DNA from: Lewinellaceae bacterium
Lineage (GTDB): Bacteria; Bacteroidota; Bacteroidia; Chitinophagales; Saprospiraceae
Reading direction: 5' to 3'
DNA: 64,000 nt
Assembly (NCBI GenBank): GCA_016711435.1
Contig: JADJSY010000045.1
Coordinates: 11,137 to 75,136, forward strand
Both the position numbers and the translations under genes were made by a program. Shown one piece after another: positions 26,956-36,600 of the stretch. The notes under the pieces are model-generated. The model made no database searches and was not told where the DNA came from. It saw only the letters and a program-made list of their open reading frames with translations. Within the stretch, counting starts at the first letter, position 1; each line of letters begins with the position of its first letter.

Positions 26956-28044
26956 TTAAACGTGACTTTCTGCTTTTGTTGTTGCATCCATTTGATACGT
27001 CACAAATAAAAGAAAACCCATCAGGAAAATAGCTCCGGCCTGGTGTAAAACGCCCAAGGTAACCGGAATAGCGCCTTTGCAATGAATTAATGTAAATATA
27101 CCCAGCAATACCTGAACGAGTAACATAGTTGTCAGTGCCATATTGCCGAAACGAAGCGAACGCGAGATGGCTCCGCTTTTGTTGGTCCGCCAGACAAAGT
27201 AAATGATCAGTGCAGAAAGCAGGTAAGCCACGTTGCGGTGCAGAAACTGGATCAGGGTAGGCATAAATGCATTGACATCGTAGTTCCTAAAATTCTCCGG
27301 TATCCAGTTAGATCCGTCCAGCAGGATGCCCGGCAGGTAATATCCGTTCATATCAGGCCAGGTCGGATATGTCAATCCGGCTTTGGTGCCCGACATCATG
27401 GCGCCCAGGGCAATTTGCAGAAAAGCCAGACCTACCAGTCCCCAGGCAAATGAAACGCCCCAGCGTTTCGATCTTTGTACGCCCTTCGGCTGATACGCAA
27501 TAAACAGCGTCCACAACAAGTAGGCAAAAATAACAATCGCCATACAAAGGTGCAGGGTAAGGTTGTAGGCATTTACCCAGGGGCGTCGAATAAGTCCACT
27601 GGCAACCATGATCCAGCCGAAAAAACCTTCCAGGCCGGCCAGGGCTACCACCACGAGCATGCGAGGCAATAGGCGGCGGGAAAACATACCCCGGTATAGA
27701 AAAAAAGCAAAAGGAAATACAAAAACAAAAAACATCAGCCGTGCCCACAGCCGGTGAAAATACTCCCAGAAATAGATGAACTTAAAATCGTCCAGGAGCA
27801 TGCCCTGATTGATTTTCTGGTACTGCGGTGTCTGTTGGTACAAAGCGAACTCTTCCTGCCACTGTGCGTCATTCAGGGGTGGCAGCGTGCCCGTCACGAT
27901 TTCCCAGCGGGTGATACTCAATCCACTTCCTGTCAGCCGGGTAATACCTCCAATAACAATTTGCATAAAAACCATGAGCAAACCCGTTATCAACCAGATT
28001 TTGACTGCCTTTGCAATGCGCGTGTCCTCCGTATAGCGAAACAT
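26956..28044 (-). CDS. ctaA: Heme A synthase, COX15/CtaA family
   Basis: 362 residues with eight membrane helices. It oxidises heme O to heme A for cytochrome c oxidase. Family signatures are IGGITRLTGSGLSITRWEIVTGTLPPLN after the first helix, EYFHRLWARLMF, LTLHLCMAIVIF, QFLHRNVAYLLS and LGVLHQAGAIFLMG; the four His fit the heme-ligand pairs. The long form with an extended first loop is that of COX15. The ctaB and cox genes are not in the window. Its start faces the DnaA-box region. Confidence 0.94.
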   Translation of the reverse strand: MFRYTEDTRIAKAVKIWLITGLLMVFMQIVIGGITRLTGSGLSITRWEIVTGTLPPLNDAQWQEEFALYQQTPQYQKINQGMLLDDFKFIYFWEYFHRLWARLMFFVFVFPFAFFLYRGMFSRRLLPRMLVVVALAGLEGFFGWIMVASGLIRRPWVNAYNLTLHLCMAIVIFAYLLWTLFIAYQPKGVQRSKRWGVSFAWGLVGLAFLQIALGAMMSGTKAGLTYPTWPDMNGYYLPGILLDGSNWIPENFRNYDVNAFMPTLIQFLHRNVAYLLSALIIYFVWRTNKSGAISRSLRFGNMALTTMLLVQVLLGIFTLIHCKGAIPVTLGVLHQAGAIFLMGFLLFVTYQMDATTKAESHV

Positions 28045-28248
28045 ATAGATGCTGTATTTTTTTGCGTTCGATAAAAACTTGACACAAAAGTAGAGCCTTT
28101 ATATCGTTCGCTTTTCGGAAGGTGACTTCCCTTTATTAATTTTAGATGATTTAAATTAAAAAAACGGTCGCCATCATCAGGGGTGTTAGCTTGTTAAAAA
28201 CCTCGTAATTGCATATACTTCAGCCCAGGCTACCAAGAGTTACCATGT

Positions 28249-28257
28249 TTATCCACA
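28249..28257 (+). other. DnaA box 1
   Basis: Exact consensus TTATCCACA. Confidence 0.8.
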
Positions 28258-28301
28258 CTTTTTGTGCAAACAAGCGTATTTGTAATCAGCACCTTGCAAG
28301 G

Positions 28302-28310
28302 TTATGCACA
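28302..28310 (+). other. DnaA box 2
   Basis: TTATGCACA, matching TTATNCACA. Confidence 0.7.
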
Positions 28311-28476
28311 TATAAATGGAAAAATATGGAAAACCCTGCTGTTGGTCGTTTCGTTTTCCCCACCGCTGTTAGCTGACGTTTGTAAAACTGTAGTTCCCCA
28401 CAGTCCAAAAGCGAAAACAGCACAATGTTCATAAGTTCAACAGCACAATGTGGAGAGCGGTGTATTACGCACGCAC

Positions 28477-28485
28477 TTATCCACA
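28477..28485 (+). other. DnaA box 3
   Basis: Exact consensus TTATCCACA. Confidence 0.8.
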
Positions 28486-28706
28486 CTAAAATATGAACAA
28501 CAGTATGCTGATAGTCAATTTTTTATACAGGTTATTATTTTTAATGTTTGTAAGTGTTTCAAACAAGTAGTTGAAGTGCTGAACAGGTTCAAAATGAAGA
28601 AATTGTAAATTTTGAGGGTCATTTTACAAAATAAAACCTTACTTTTAAGACAAAAAACGCGTCTTTTATTTCGATAAATTTAAAACAAAAACCACTTCTC
28701 AACACC

Positions 28707-29387
28707 ATGTGTGGCCGATATGCGCTTGCCCCGAGTCCCAAACAAAAATCCGAACAACTGCGAGACGTGCAACAACCCGTCACGTGGAAAATCCGCTATA
28801 ACATTGCGCCTACCCAGTCGGCATACATCATTGGCAACGACCACCCTGAGCGGATTCGTGAAATGACCTGGGGCCTGGTGCCTTCCTGGAGCCGCGACGG
28901 CTTGAACAGCGGAAAACTGATTAACGCCCGCGCAGAAAGTATTTTTGAAAAACCCTCGTTCCGGGAAATCATCCAAACCCGGCGATGCCTGGTGCCGGCA
29001 GACAGTTTTTACGAATGGCGAAAGGAACCCGACGGTCGAAAACTGCCCTATCGTATTTTGCTGAAAAACGGCGCGTTGATGTTTATGGCCGGCATCTGGG
29101 ATGAATGGGGATCTGGATCAAACGTACAGACCACCTTCTCCATCATCACAACCGGGCCCAACGAAGAGATGGCAGCCCTGCACAACCGGATGCCGCTGAT
29201 ACTTGCTTCGGCGGAAGCGCAGGTTGCCTGGCTTTCCGACCTATCTGTGGAAAAAATAACGCCGATGCTACAGCCGCCTGCTAACGGATTGCTTCGAATG
29301 TATCGCGTATCGGAACGGCTGAACGGCACTAGTTATGACGCGCCTGAACTACAGGACGAAGTCCCCGATGTGCTGCGCTTATTTTGA
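28707..29387 (+). CDS. yedK: SOS response-associated peptidase / abasic-site shield (YedK/HMCES)
   Basis: 226 residues starting MCGRYALAP. Removal of Met exposes Cys2, which forms a thiazolidine crosslink with abasic sites in single-stranded DNA. The other catalytic residues are visible: Asn in INARAES, Glu in FYEWRKE and His in ALHNRMPLIL. WGLVPSW is also conserved. It protects abasic DNA at replication forks; a place beside the presumed origin is notable but may be chance. No -7 element was recognised. Confidence 0.94.
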   Translation: MCGRYALAPSPKQKSEQLRDVQQPVTWKIRYNIAPTQSAYIIGNDHPERIREMTWGLVPSWSRDGLNSGKLINARAESIFEKPSFREIIQTRRCLVPADSFYEWRKEPDGRKLPYRILLKNGALMFMAGIWDEWGSGSNVQTTFSIITTGPNEEMAALHNRMPLILASAEAQVAWLSDLSVEKITPMLQPPANGLLRMYRVSERLNGTSYDAPELQDEVPDVLRLF

Positions 29388-29406
29388 AAGCATGCAACCA
29401 CCGGCG

Positions 29407-29859
29407 CTATTCCTTGTTTTTAGAATCCAGCAGGATCGTTACCGGACCGTCATTGAGCAATAAAACTTTCATGTCGGCGCCGAAAGCACCCGTATATACA
29501 GGTCTTGCTGAGGTACTCCGAAGCGTCTCAACAAAACTTTCATATAAGGGAATAGCAGTTTCAGGCCGCGCAGCGCGGATAAAGGAAGGGCGATTTCCTT
29601 TCCGGGTACTGGCATGGAGCGTAAACTGACTCACAACCAGCAGCTCGCCTTCGATATCCTGAATGGAAAGGTTCATTAGATCAGCGTCGTCGGAAAAGAT
29701 GCGCAATGCTGCTATTTTTTTGCTCAACCAGTCTATATCTTCCTGATTATCATCCGGTTCTATACCCAACAGAATGAGCAGTCCCCGGGCGATCCTGGAT
29801 TTTTCTATCCCGTCGATGGTAACGGATGCTTGGGAAACCCTTTGTAAAACGACACGCAT
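29407..29859 (-). CDS. dtd: D-aminoacyl-tRNA deacylase
   Basis: 150 residues from ATG 29859 (MRVVLQRVSQASVTIDG), the standard Dtd start; the longer ORF runs back through the palindromic repeat. It removes D-amino acids (and Gly) wrongly attached to tRNA. Both active-site motifs are present: SQFTLHASTRKGNRPSF and, near the C-terminus, NDGPVTILLDS. Convergent with yedK, 19 bp between stop codons. Confidence 0.93.
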   Translation of the reverse strand: MRVVLQRVSQASVTIDGIEKSRIARGLLILLGIEPDDNQEDIDWLSKKIAALRIFSDDADLMNLSIQDIEGELLVVSQFTLHASTRKGNRPSFIRAARPETAIPLYESFVETLRSTSARPVYTGAFGADMKVLLLNDGPVTILLDSKNKE

Positions 29860-29917
29860 GGATATAGGAATGAGCAAATGTGAAAATAGTGAGACTTTTG
29901 CAGCGGAGGCTGGGGCG

Positions 29918-30007
29918 GTTTGATGGTTTGAAAGGTTTGATGGTTTGAAGTGGTAACTTACGGCATAAGTTACCACTTCAAACCATCAACCTTTCAAACC
30001 ATCAAAC
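29918..30007. repeat. 90-nt near-perfect hairpin between divergent dtd and the AhpD-like gene
   Basis: Arms of about 43 nt (29918-29960 and 29966-30007) differ by a one-base bulge, with loop CGGCA. The arms consist of repeated GGTTTGATG words. It sits between divergent start codons, so it is not a terminator. Confidence 0.85.
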
Positions 30008-30049
30008 TTCTCAAACCGGCCCATATTTTTCTAAACTTGCAATTTCAAT

Positions 30050-30391
30050 ATGTCACTCGTAACAGAATTTAATGATTACCGCGCCCGCATGAACGAGCGC
30101 ATTTTGGCCACCGATAATAAAGTGATCAAACGTTTTTGGAGCCTCGACAACCAAACCTACCAGGAAGGCGCACTCGATGTACCGACCAAAGAGATGCTGG
30201 GCTTGGTGGCGTCTATGGTGCTTCGATGCGATGATTGTATCAAATACCATCTCGGCAAATGCTACGAGCTCGGTATCACAACCGATCAGATTTTTGAAAT
30301 CTTTGCGGTGGCGAATATGGTCGGAGGTTCTATCTGTATTCCGCATACCCGCCGGGCCGTGGAATATTGGGAAGAACTTCAGCAGGCATAA
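30050..30391 (+). CDS. Carboxymuconolactone decarboxylase / AhpD-like protein
   Basis: 113 residues, all-helical AhpD fold. The redox motif C60-D-D-C63 followed by H67 (RCDDCIKYH) is the AhpD-type thiol centre, which favours a disulfide reductase role over decarboxylation. GGSICIPHTRRAVEYWEEL closes the domain. The peroxiredoxin partner is not adjacent. Divergent from dtd, convergent with the outer-membrane protein gene. Confidence 0.87.
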   Translation: MSLVTEFNDYRARMNERILATDNKVIKRFWSLDNQTYQEGALDVPTKEMLGLVASMVLRCDDCIKYHLGKCYELGITTDQIFEIFAVANMVGGSICIPHTRRAVEYWEELQQA

Positions 30392-30398
30392 AGCAACC

Positions 30399-30606
30399 AA
30401 ACATGAGTCATCCGGATTTTGCCTAAAACGACCACAAAAAGGTCAAACTCGTATTTATTGATGATTGCTTATTGACAATTGATGATTTTTGATGCAAGGT
30501 GGCATCTTCGCACATCATAAATCATCAATTGTCAATAAGCAATCATCAATAAATACTGTGCCGGCGCGTACTAAGAGTCGCTACAAAATCCGGATGACTC
30601 ATGTTT
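30399..30606. repeat. Nested 208-bp palindrome between convergent genes
   Basis: The outer arms (30399-30421 and 30584-30606) are a perfect 23-bp inverted repeat. The inner arms (30451-30488 and 30519-30556) are a perfect 38-bp inverted repeat around a 30-nt loop. The inner arm is built from ATTGATGATTGCTTATTGAC-like words. It fills the whole gap after the AhpD-like gene. Confidence 0.9.
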
Positions 30607-30616
30607 GCCTTTTTAA

Positions 30617-31354
30617 TTAATCAATATACTCCACTTTTCGGATTAAACGCAGGCCGATACCCAATTCGACGGCGGCATTCCGAATGCGGCGTTCGGAGAT
30701 AGTGATCACACTGCCGGGGTTGAAAGGATCGATGACATTACCGATGCTGGGTTGATTGTACTGTGGGGTGACATCGGGCTGAATGGAAAGTTTGAGTTCT
30801 CCGCCGATCAGTTCCTTGAGTTTGAACTCAATGCCGGTGCTGATGCTAAAGCCGACCATCCAGCGATTCATGAAGGCGACGCTGGGATAATAGATGGACA
30901 GCGATGGATTGCCCCGGCTCAGGTCGTCGATATTGGTGGACAGGGTATAATCTACGCGCAGTCCGCCGCCGTAAAAAAACCGCATCCGGCCACTTGCGCC
31001 TAAATCGCGCTTTTGTTTGGCGCCCAGAACCAGGGAAAGATTGTTGAAGAGAAATTCTTCCGTGAAAGTACCGCCCGGTGCGCCGGAGTTGATGTTAAAA
31101 TACCGGAATCGGGTAGCGCTACCTTTTACATGGTAGCCTACTTGCATAAAAAGGGAGTTTTTATCCTCTTCATTATCCACCGATTCGATACTGAGTGCCG
31201 CATGATATTTGAAAAGTGGCTCTCGCTCGAAAGAATTGTCCCACTTTTGCAGCCCGATGGTCGGACCGAATTGAAATACATACGCAGTTGACTGGGCGTT
31301 CATTTGTCGGCCCAAACAAGCAATTAAAAACAAAACACATACAAAACGTATCAT
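30617..31354 (-). CDS. Outer-membrane beta-barrel protein, hypothetical
   Basis: 245 residues with a signal peptide (MIRFVCVLFLIACLGRQMNA). The mature part alternates polar and hydrophobic residues (MQVGYHVKGSATRFRYF; RMRFFYGGGLRVDYTLS; WMVGFSISTGIEFKLK; AAVELGIGLRLI), as in porin-like barrels of the PorT/OMP_b-brl type. No named family is recognised. Divergent from the DUF4159 gene. Confidence 0.7.
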   Translation of the reverse strand: MIRFVCVLFLIACLGRQMNAQSTAYVFQFGPTIGLQKWDNSFEREPLFKYHAALSIESVDNEEDKNSLFMQVGYHVKGSATRFRYFNINSGAPGGTFTEEFLFNNLSLVLGAKQKRDLGASGRMRFFYGGGLRVDYTLSTNIDDLSRGNPSLSIYYPSVAFMNRWMVGFSISTGIEFKLKELIGGELKLSIQPDVTPQYNQPSIGNVIDPFNPGSVITISERRIRNAAVELGIGLRLIRKVEYID

Positions 31355-31529
31355 AAAATCGTTTTTAGGTCGAAAAGTAAGGCATTATGAATGAAATATA
31401 GTCAATGCAAAGTGGTTTTGAACGATAAGGTAAATTAATTCATTGATTACCAATGCTTTCTCAACCATCAACATACTCAACCTCTCAACTTTCAGTATAA
31501 CGGAGTACAACACACACAAAGACAATTAT

Positions 31530-32183
31530 ATGCGCAAAGCAATCCTTTTTTTACTGCTTTTGGTGAACGTGAGCTGGATACAGCCCAATCAGCCACCCAC
31601 GCTCAAACTGGCGTTACTCAAATATTCCGGCGGCGGCGACTGGTACAACGATGTCAATTCTTTAAAAAACCTCGCCAGGTTTTGTAATGAGAACCTGCGC
31701 ACCAATTTCGATCTCGAATTTGCAACGGTGGAGCCGGGTAGCGCAGAACTGTTTAACTATCCTGTGGTATATGCCACCGGTCATGGAAACATGCTTTTTA
31801 ATGACCTGGAAGCGCGCAACCTCCGGGCCTATCTGGAAGGCGGCGGCTTTTTGATCTTAAACGACGACTATGGTTTGGACCCTTTTGTCCGGCCTGCTAT
31901 GAAAAAGGTATTCCCGGAACTCGATTTTGTGGAACTGCCTTTCAGCCACCCGATTTACCACCAAAAATATAATTTCAACAACGGGACGCCAAAAATACAT
32001 GAGCACGATGGAAAACCGGCTCAGGGTTTTGGGCTGCTCTGGCAGGGGCGCCTAGTTTGTTACTACAACTTTGAAACAGACCTCGGCGATGGCTGGGATG
32101 ACGTACACAATGATCCCCCGGAGATGCGCGCCAAAGCGTTGCAAATGGGAGCGAACATTGTACAATTTGCTTTTCAACAATGA
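31530..32183 (+). CDS. DUF4159 family exported protein
   Basis: 217 residues from ATG 31530 (MRKAILFLLLLVNVSWI, signal peptide). The DUF4159 core is recognisable: LALLKYSGGGDWYND, VYATGHGNMLFNDLEARNL, YLEGGGFLILNDDYGLD and SHPIYHQKYNF. It has a glutamine amidotransferase-like (flavodoxin-type) fold without a clear catalytic Cys. In other Bacteroidota such genes go with MoxR/DUF58 groups; that context is absent here. An inverted repeat begins one base after the stop codon. Confidence 0.86.
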   Translation: MRKAILFLLLLVNVSWIQPNQPPTLKLALLKYSGGGDWYNDVNSLKNLARFCNENLRTNFDLEFATVEPGSAELFNYPVVYATGHGNMLFNDLEARNLRAYLEGGGFLILNDDYGLDPFVRPAMKKVFPELDFVELPFSHPIYHQKYNFNNGTPKIHEHDGKPAQGFGLLWQGRLVCYYNFETDLGDGWDDVHNDPPEMRAKALQMGANIVQFAFQQ

Positions 32184-32328
32184 TTTTTTGGTTGATGAGG
32201 TTTATAAGGGTTTATAAGGTTGATATACATCCGCTCGAAAAAAGTAAAATCGCTTCATTCCCGAGCGGGTTATACCTCATCAACCCTAATAAACCTCATC
32301 AACCTTATAAACCTCATCAACCAAAAAA
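32184..32328. repeat. Inverted repeat between the DUF4159 gene and purD
   Basis: Perfect 26-bp arms (32184-32209 and 32303-32328). Further copies of GGTTGATGAGGTTTAT on the right and an inner CCGCTCG/CGAGCGG stem (32231, 32262) lie between. The outer T/A runs make it a possible terminator, but it lies between two genes on the same strand. Confidence 0.85.
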
Positions 32329-32345
32329 AACACACAACGCACACA

Positions 32346-33623
32346 ATGAAAATACTAATACTCGGCTCGGGTGGCCGCGAACACACATTTGCCTGGAAAA
32401 TTGCCCAAAGCAAGCGGTGTTCCCAATTATTTATTGCTCCCGGCAATGCCGGCACCGCTGCGCATGGGCAAAATGTCGCGCTGGATCCGCTCGATTTTGC
32501 AGCCGTGGGCCAGTTTGTGCTGTTATCCTCTATAGACATGGTGTTGGTGGGGCCTGAAGAACCCCTGGTCAGGGGGATATGGGATTATTTTCAGGAGCAT
32601 GAATCCTTGAAACATATACCGGTGATCGGGCCTTCCAAAGCAGGCGCAGTGCTGGAAGGCAGCAAGGCCTGGTCCAAAAAATTTATGGAACGCCACCGGA
32701 TACCGACGGCAGCATACCGGGAGTTTACGGCAGATGATATAGAAGAAGGCGCGCGATACCTGGCCCAACACCCTTTACCGATTGTGCTGAAAGCCGATGG
32801 CCTGGCGGCTGGTAAAGGTGTCGTGATCTGCCAAAACCATGCAGAAGCGGAAAACGAGTTCCGCGCAATGCTCGACGGCAAATTTGGCGCTGCGGGCGAT
32901 CGGGTTGTGGTGGAAGCATTTCTGGACGGTATCGAATTCAGCGTATTTGTGCTGACAGATGGAAAAAACTACAAAATTTTGCCCGAAGCCAAAGACTACA
33001 AACGTATCGGCGAAGGTGATACCGGCCCCAATACGGGTGGCATGGGCGCTGTCAGTCCGGTGCCTTTTGTAGACGAAGCCATGTGGAAAATGGTAGAGCA
33101 ACGGATTATCGCACCGACCGTCAAAGGTTTGCGGAAAGAAAAAATAGTGTATAAAGGGTTCATTTTCTTTGGTTTAATAAAAGTGGCCGGCGAACCGTTC
33201 GTGATCGAATACAATTGCCGGATGGGCGACCCCGAAACGGAGGTAGTGCTGCCGCGCCTGAAAAACGACCTGGTCCAGTTGCTCGAAAACTGTGCAAAAG
33301 GAACCCTCGGTCGTATTAGGATCCGCACGGATAAAAAAACGGCAACCACTATTTTTTTAGTCAGTGGCGGATACCCCGACCACTATGAAAAAGGTAAAAC
33401 AATTACCGGTTTGGAACAGGTAAAAGGAGGTTTTGCTTTTCATGCAGGCACCCGTTTTCAGGACGAAAAAGTGCTGACCAATGGCGGAAGGGTGCTTGCG
33501 ATGACCAGTTTAGCGAAAGATTTAAGCGGTGCATTGCGCAAATCAAAACGCAACGCCAAGGTTGTACAGTTTCAGGGGAAATACTACCGGCGCGATATAG
33601 GGAAGGATTTAGAAGGACTGTAA
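32346..33623 (+). CDS. purD: Phosphoribosylamine--glycine ligase
   Basis: 425 residues from ATG 32346 (MKILILGSGGREHTFAWKI); the longer ORF reads through the repeat. PurD joins glycine to phosphoribosylamine in purine synthesis. ATP-grasp features: LKADGLAAGKGVVICQN, DGIEFSVFVLTDGKNY, DTGPNTGGMGAVSPVPF and EYNCRMGDPETEVVLPRL. Other pur genes are not adjacent. Confidence 0.96.
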   Translation: MKILILGSGGREHTFAWKIAQSKRCSQLFIAPGNAGTAAHGQNVALDPLDFAAVGQFVLLSSIDMVLVGPEEPLVRGIWDYFQEHESLKHIPVIGPSKAGAVLEGSKAWSKKFMERHRIPTAAYREFTADDIEEGARYLAQHPLPIVLKADGLAAGKGVVICQNHAEAENEFRAMLDGKFGAAGDRVVVEAFLDGIEFSVFVLTDGKNYKILPEAKDYKRIGEGDTGPNTGGMGAVSPVPFVDEAMWKMVEQRIIAPTVKGLRKEKIVYKGFIFFGLIKVAGEPFVIEYNCRMGDPETEVVLPRLKNDLVQLLENCAKGTLGRIRIRTDKKTATTIFLVSGGYPDHYEKGKTITGLEQVKGGFAFHAGTRFQDEKVLTNGGRVLAMTSLAKDLSGALRKSKRNAKVVQFQGKYYRRDIGKDLEGL

Positions 33624-33681
33624 CCGTGCAATAAGCTCAAATCCTTTTATCTTCACCACTCCAAACGTAACAGTTTTAATT

Positions 33682-36600
33682 TTGAGACACTTCCTGCCAC
33701 ATTTTATCCAGGAAAACTACCGAAACGGCATTCACGCAGGTCATCTGAATGCTTTTACGATGTTTGTCGACCTCAGCGGTTTTACCCGGCTGACGGAGAC
33801 ACTTATGCAAAAAGGTTCGGAAGGCGCCGAGGAACTGTCTGTTGCACTGAATCACATCTTCCAGCCCATGGTTCGTTTGGTATACGATCAGGGCGGCTTT
33901 ATTCCATATTTCGCCGGAGACAGTTTTACGGCCATTTTTCCGGTTCCGCAAAGCAGCGCATTACATCCTGAAACATTAGTGATTGCGCGGCGGGTGATAC
34001 AAACGGCTCAATTGACGCTCTCCCGTTTTGCACTTCAGCAGGAAGACGAGGATTCCATGTTATTAGAACACAATATTGGTATCAAAATAGGGCTATCGGA
34101 AGGAACCGTGGAATGGGGAATTGTTGGCAAGGGCAGAAAAGCGTATTATTTCAGGGGCGAACCCATTGATGGTTGTTCGCAGGCGCAAGTACGCGCCAGT
34201 AGTTTGGAGGTTGTGGGCGATACTCTTTTCAGGCCCTATCTGCTGCCCCTGGGCTTGGAAGCGGAAGAACTGGAAGATGGTTATCTCAAAATCACGCTAC
34301 CTGCCGCGCAACCCCAGCAGTCAAAAAAAATGATGCCGGAAGGGCCGGTCAGGCAACTGCCGGTTCCCGACCCGCTTATCATGGCGGAGTTTTTGCCAAA
34401 AGAAGTTTTTGAAAATCAGGGAATTGGCGAATTCAGGAATGTTGTAAGCGTTTTTCTGTCCTTTACCGGAGTAGATACCCACACGGCATTAGATCATTTT
34501 GCTTCCGTAGTACTACAGGAATGCGACAATTTTGGCGCCTACCTCAAGGAAATTGATTTTGGCGATAAAGGCGGGGTAATTTTTTGTTTGTTCGGGGCGC
34601 CGATCTCTTTTGAAAATAATGTGGAGCGGGCGCTCGAATTTGTGGCGGCCATCCTGGATGAAATGGTGAGTCTGGAGAACCTGACAGGTGCGCGATATCG
34701 CATTGGTATCACGTCCGGCCTGGCATTTACCGGAGTGATCGGAAGTGCCGAACGCTGCCAGTATGCTGCAGCAGGCGCTCGGGTGAATCTTGGCGCGCGC
34801 CTGATGATGAAAGCAAAATGGGGAGAGGTGATGGCAGATGAAAATGTGCAGCGCAACCGCAACTTCAAATTTACATACAAGGGTGAAGGTTATTACAAGG
34901 GTTTTGAAAAAGCCATTCCCACCTACTTGCTCACAGGTAGGAATCTTGCCGGACGCGCCAGTTTTTCAGGCGATTACTTTGGTCGGGCTACTGAATTGCG
35001 CAGCCTGGTGGAGTTTGCATTGCCCCTGCGCGATGGCAGGTTTGCAGGTGTGGCTTATGTTTTTGGAGAAGCCGGCATCGGTAAAAGCCGGTTGAGTTAT
35101 GAGTTTCGCCGGCAATTACGCGATGCGATGGCTGTCAGTTGGTTTACCTGCCAAAGCGATCAGATTCTGCGCAAGCCATTCAACCCCTTTGTGTATTTTC
35201 TGAAAAATTATTTTGAGCAAAGTCCTGAAAATACACCGGAGCGCAACCGGGAGTTATTTGAACAAAACTTTCTTGAACTACAATTTGAACTAACGGAAAA
35301 CCGCCACCCCGAAGCGGATGCGGTCCGCCGGGAAATCAGCCGCACGCAAAGTGTGCTGGCTGCCATGATGGGTATCCACTACCCGAATTCGCTGTGGGAA
35401 CAGTTGGACGGGCGGGGCCGCTATCAAAATGGTTTGGCCGCTATGGCCAATTTGTTCGTGGCCGAATCCCTGTTGCAACCCCTCGTGATCGAGCTGGAAG
35501 ATGCGCATTGGTACGATGAAATGAGTTATGAGTTTTTAGCCCAGTTTATCCGCCGCGCCCAGGCTTATCCGCTGATGTTTTTGGCCACCAGTCGGTATGA
35601 AGACGACGGCTCCAAAGCATATCTGTTCCGGCAAAACATACTTGGTGAATTGTCCGTCGCCCACATCGAAGTGGATCTGAATTTTTTGCATCCCGATGAT
35701 TTAAAAGCATTTGCAGAAGCCAGGCTCGGTGGAAGCTTGCACCCGGAACTACTCGAATTGCTGCAACGCATGACGCAGGGCAATCCCTTTTATATCGAGC
35801 AAATGGCCGAATATTTCCGGGAGGCTAACCTGTTGAAAAATACAAACGGCCTGTTGCAACTGAAAAACCAGGACGTGCAGATGAATGACTCTGTTAAAGA
35901 GATCATGATGGCGCGCATCGACCGGCTGAGCGGTCTGGTCAAAGAAACCGTAAAAGCCGCAGCGGTTATCGGGCGGGAGTTTGAATTACCTGTTTTGTCG
36001 GCAGTAATGGCCAAACAGGAAGAATTTATCAGCAAAAACGGTGATATTGAACTGGTGCTCCGCGAACAGATTCAAACCGCCGAGAAGTGGCAGGTCTGGT
36101 ATGCAATGAACGAGTTGCGGTACATTTTCAGGCACTCGCTGCTGCGCGAAGCGGCGTATGACATGCAATTGCGCACCCGCCTGCGCGAGCTGCACCAATT
36201 GATTGCCGATGCGATCGAACAGCTGTACCCCAATTCGCAGGAGCGTTTTGTCGACCTGGCTTTCCACTACGAACAGGCCGAAGACGAACGGAAAACCAAT
36301 AAATATTTAGAAAAAGCAGCCCGCTATGCACAGCGCAATTTTCAGAACCGGCAGGCGCTGTCTTTTTATGAAAAATTGATTACCAGCACTTTAAAGAAAG
36401 ATAAAAAAAGCAAAAAGGTCATCAAACTGATCCTTCGAAAAGGAACGGTGCATGAATTGGTAGGGCAATGGGAAGAAGCCGAGCAGGATTACCGCACGGC
36501 GCTCGAACGAGCCAAAAACCTGAATGACTGGTATCTGATCGGTCGCGGCAACCGGCGCCTGGGACAATTGCTGATGCTCCGGGGCAATTATCCCGACGCC

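Larger units (their letters stand above)
28081..28706. other. oriC: Putative chromosome replication origin (oriC)
   Basis: A gene-free segment of about 620 bp between divergent genes ctaA and yedK. Three sites match the DnaA box TTATNCACA exactly, all in the same direction: 28249-28257 (TTATCCACA), 28302-28310 (TTATGCACA) and 28477-28485 (TTATCCACA). Weaker two-mismatch boxes lie at 28263, 28394 and 28449. AT-rich stretches flank the boxes on both sides (28130-28170 and 28510-28690) and could be the unwinding element. Three parS-like sites lie 4-11 kb away. dnaA is not adjacent, so this rests on the site pattern alone. Confidence 0.72.

Noticed and set aside
28776..28791. CACGTGGAAAA near the start of yedK as a fourth parS
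   Set aside because: Only one half-site is present; the left half (CCCGT) does not match GTTYC.
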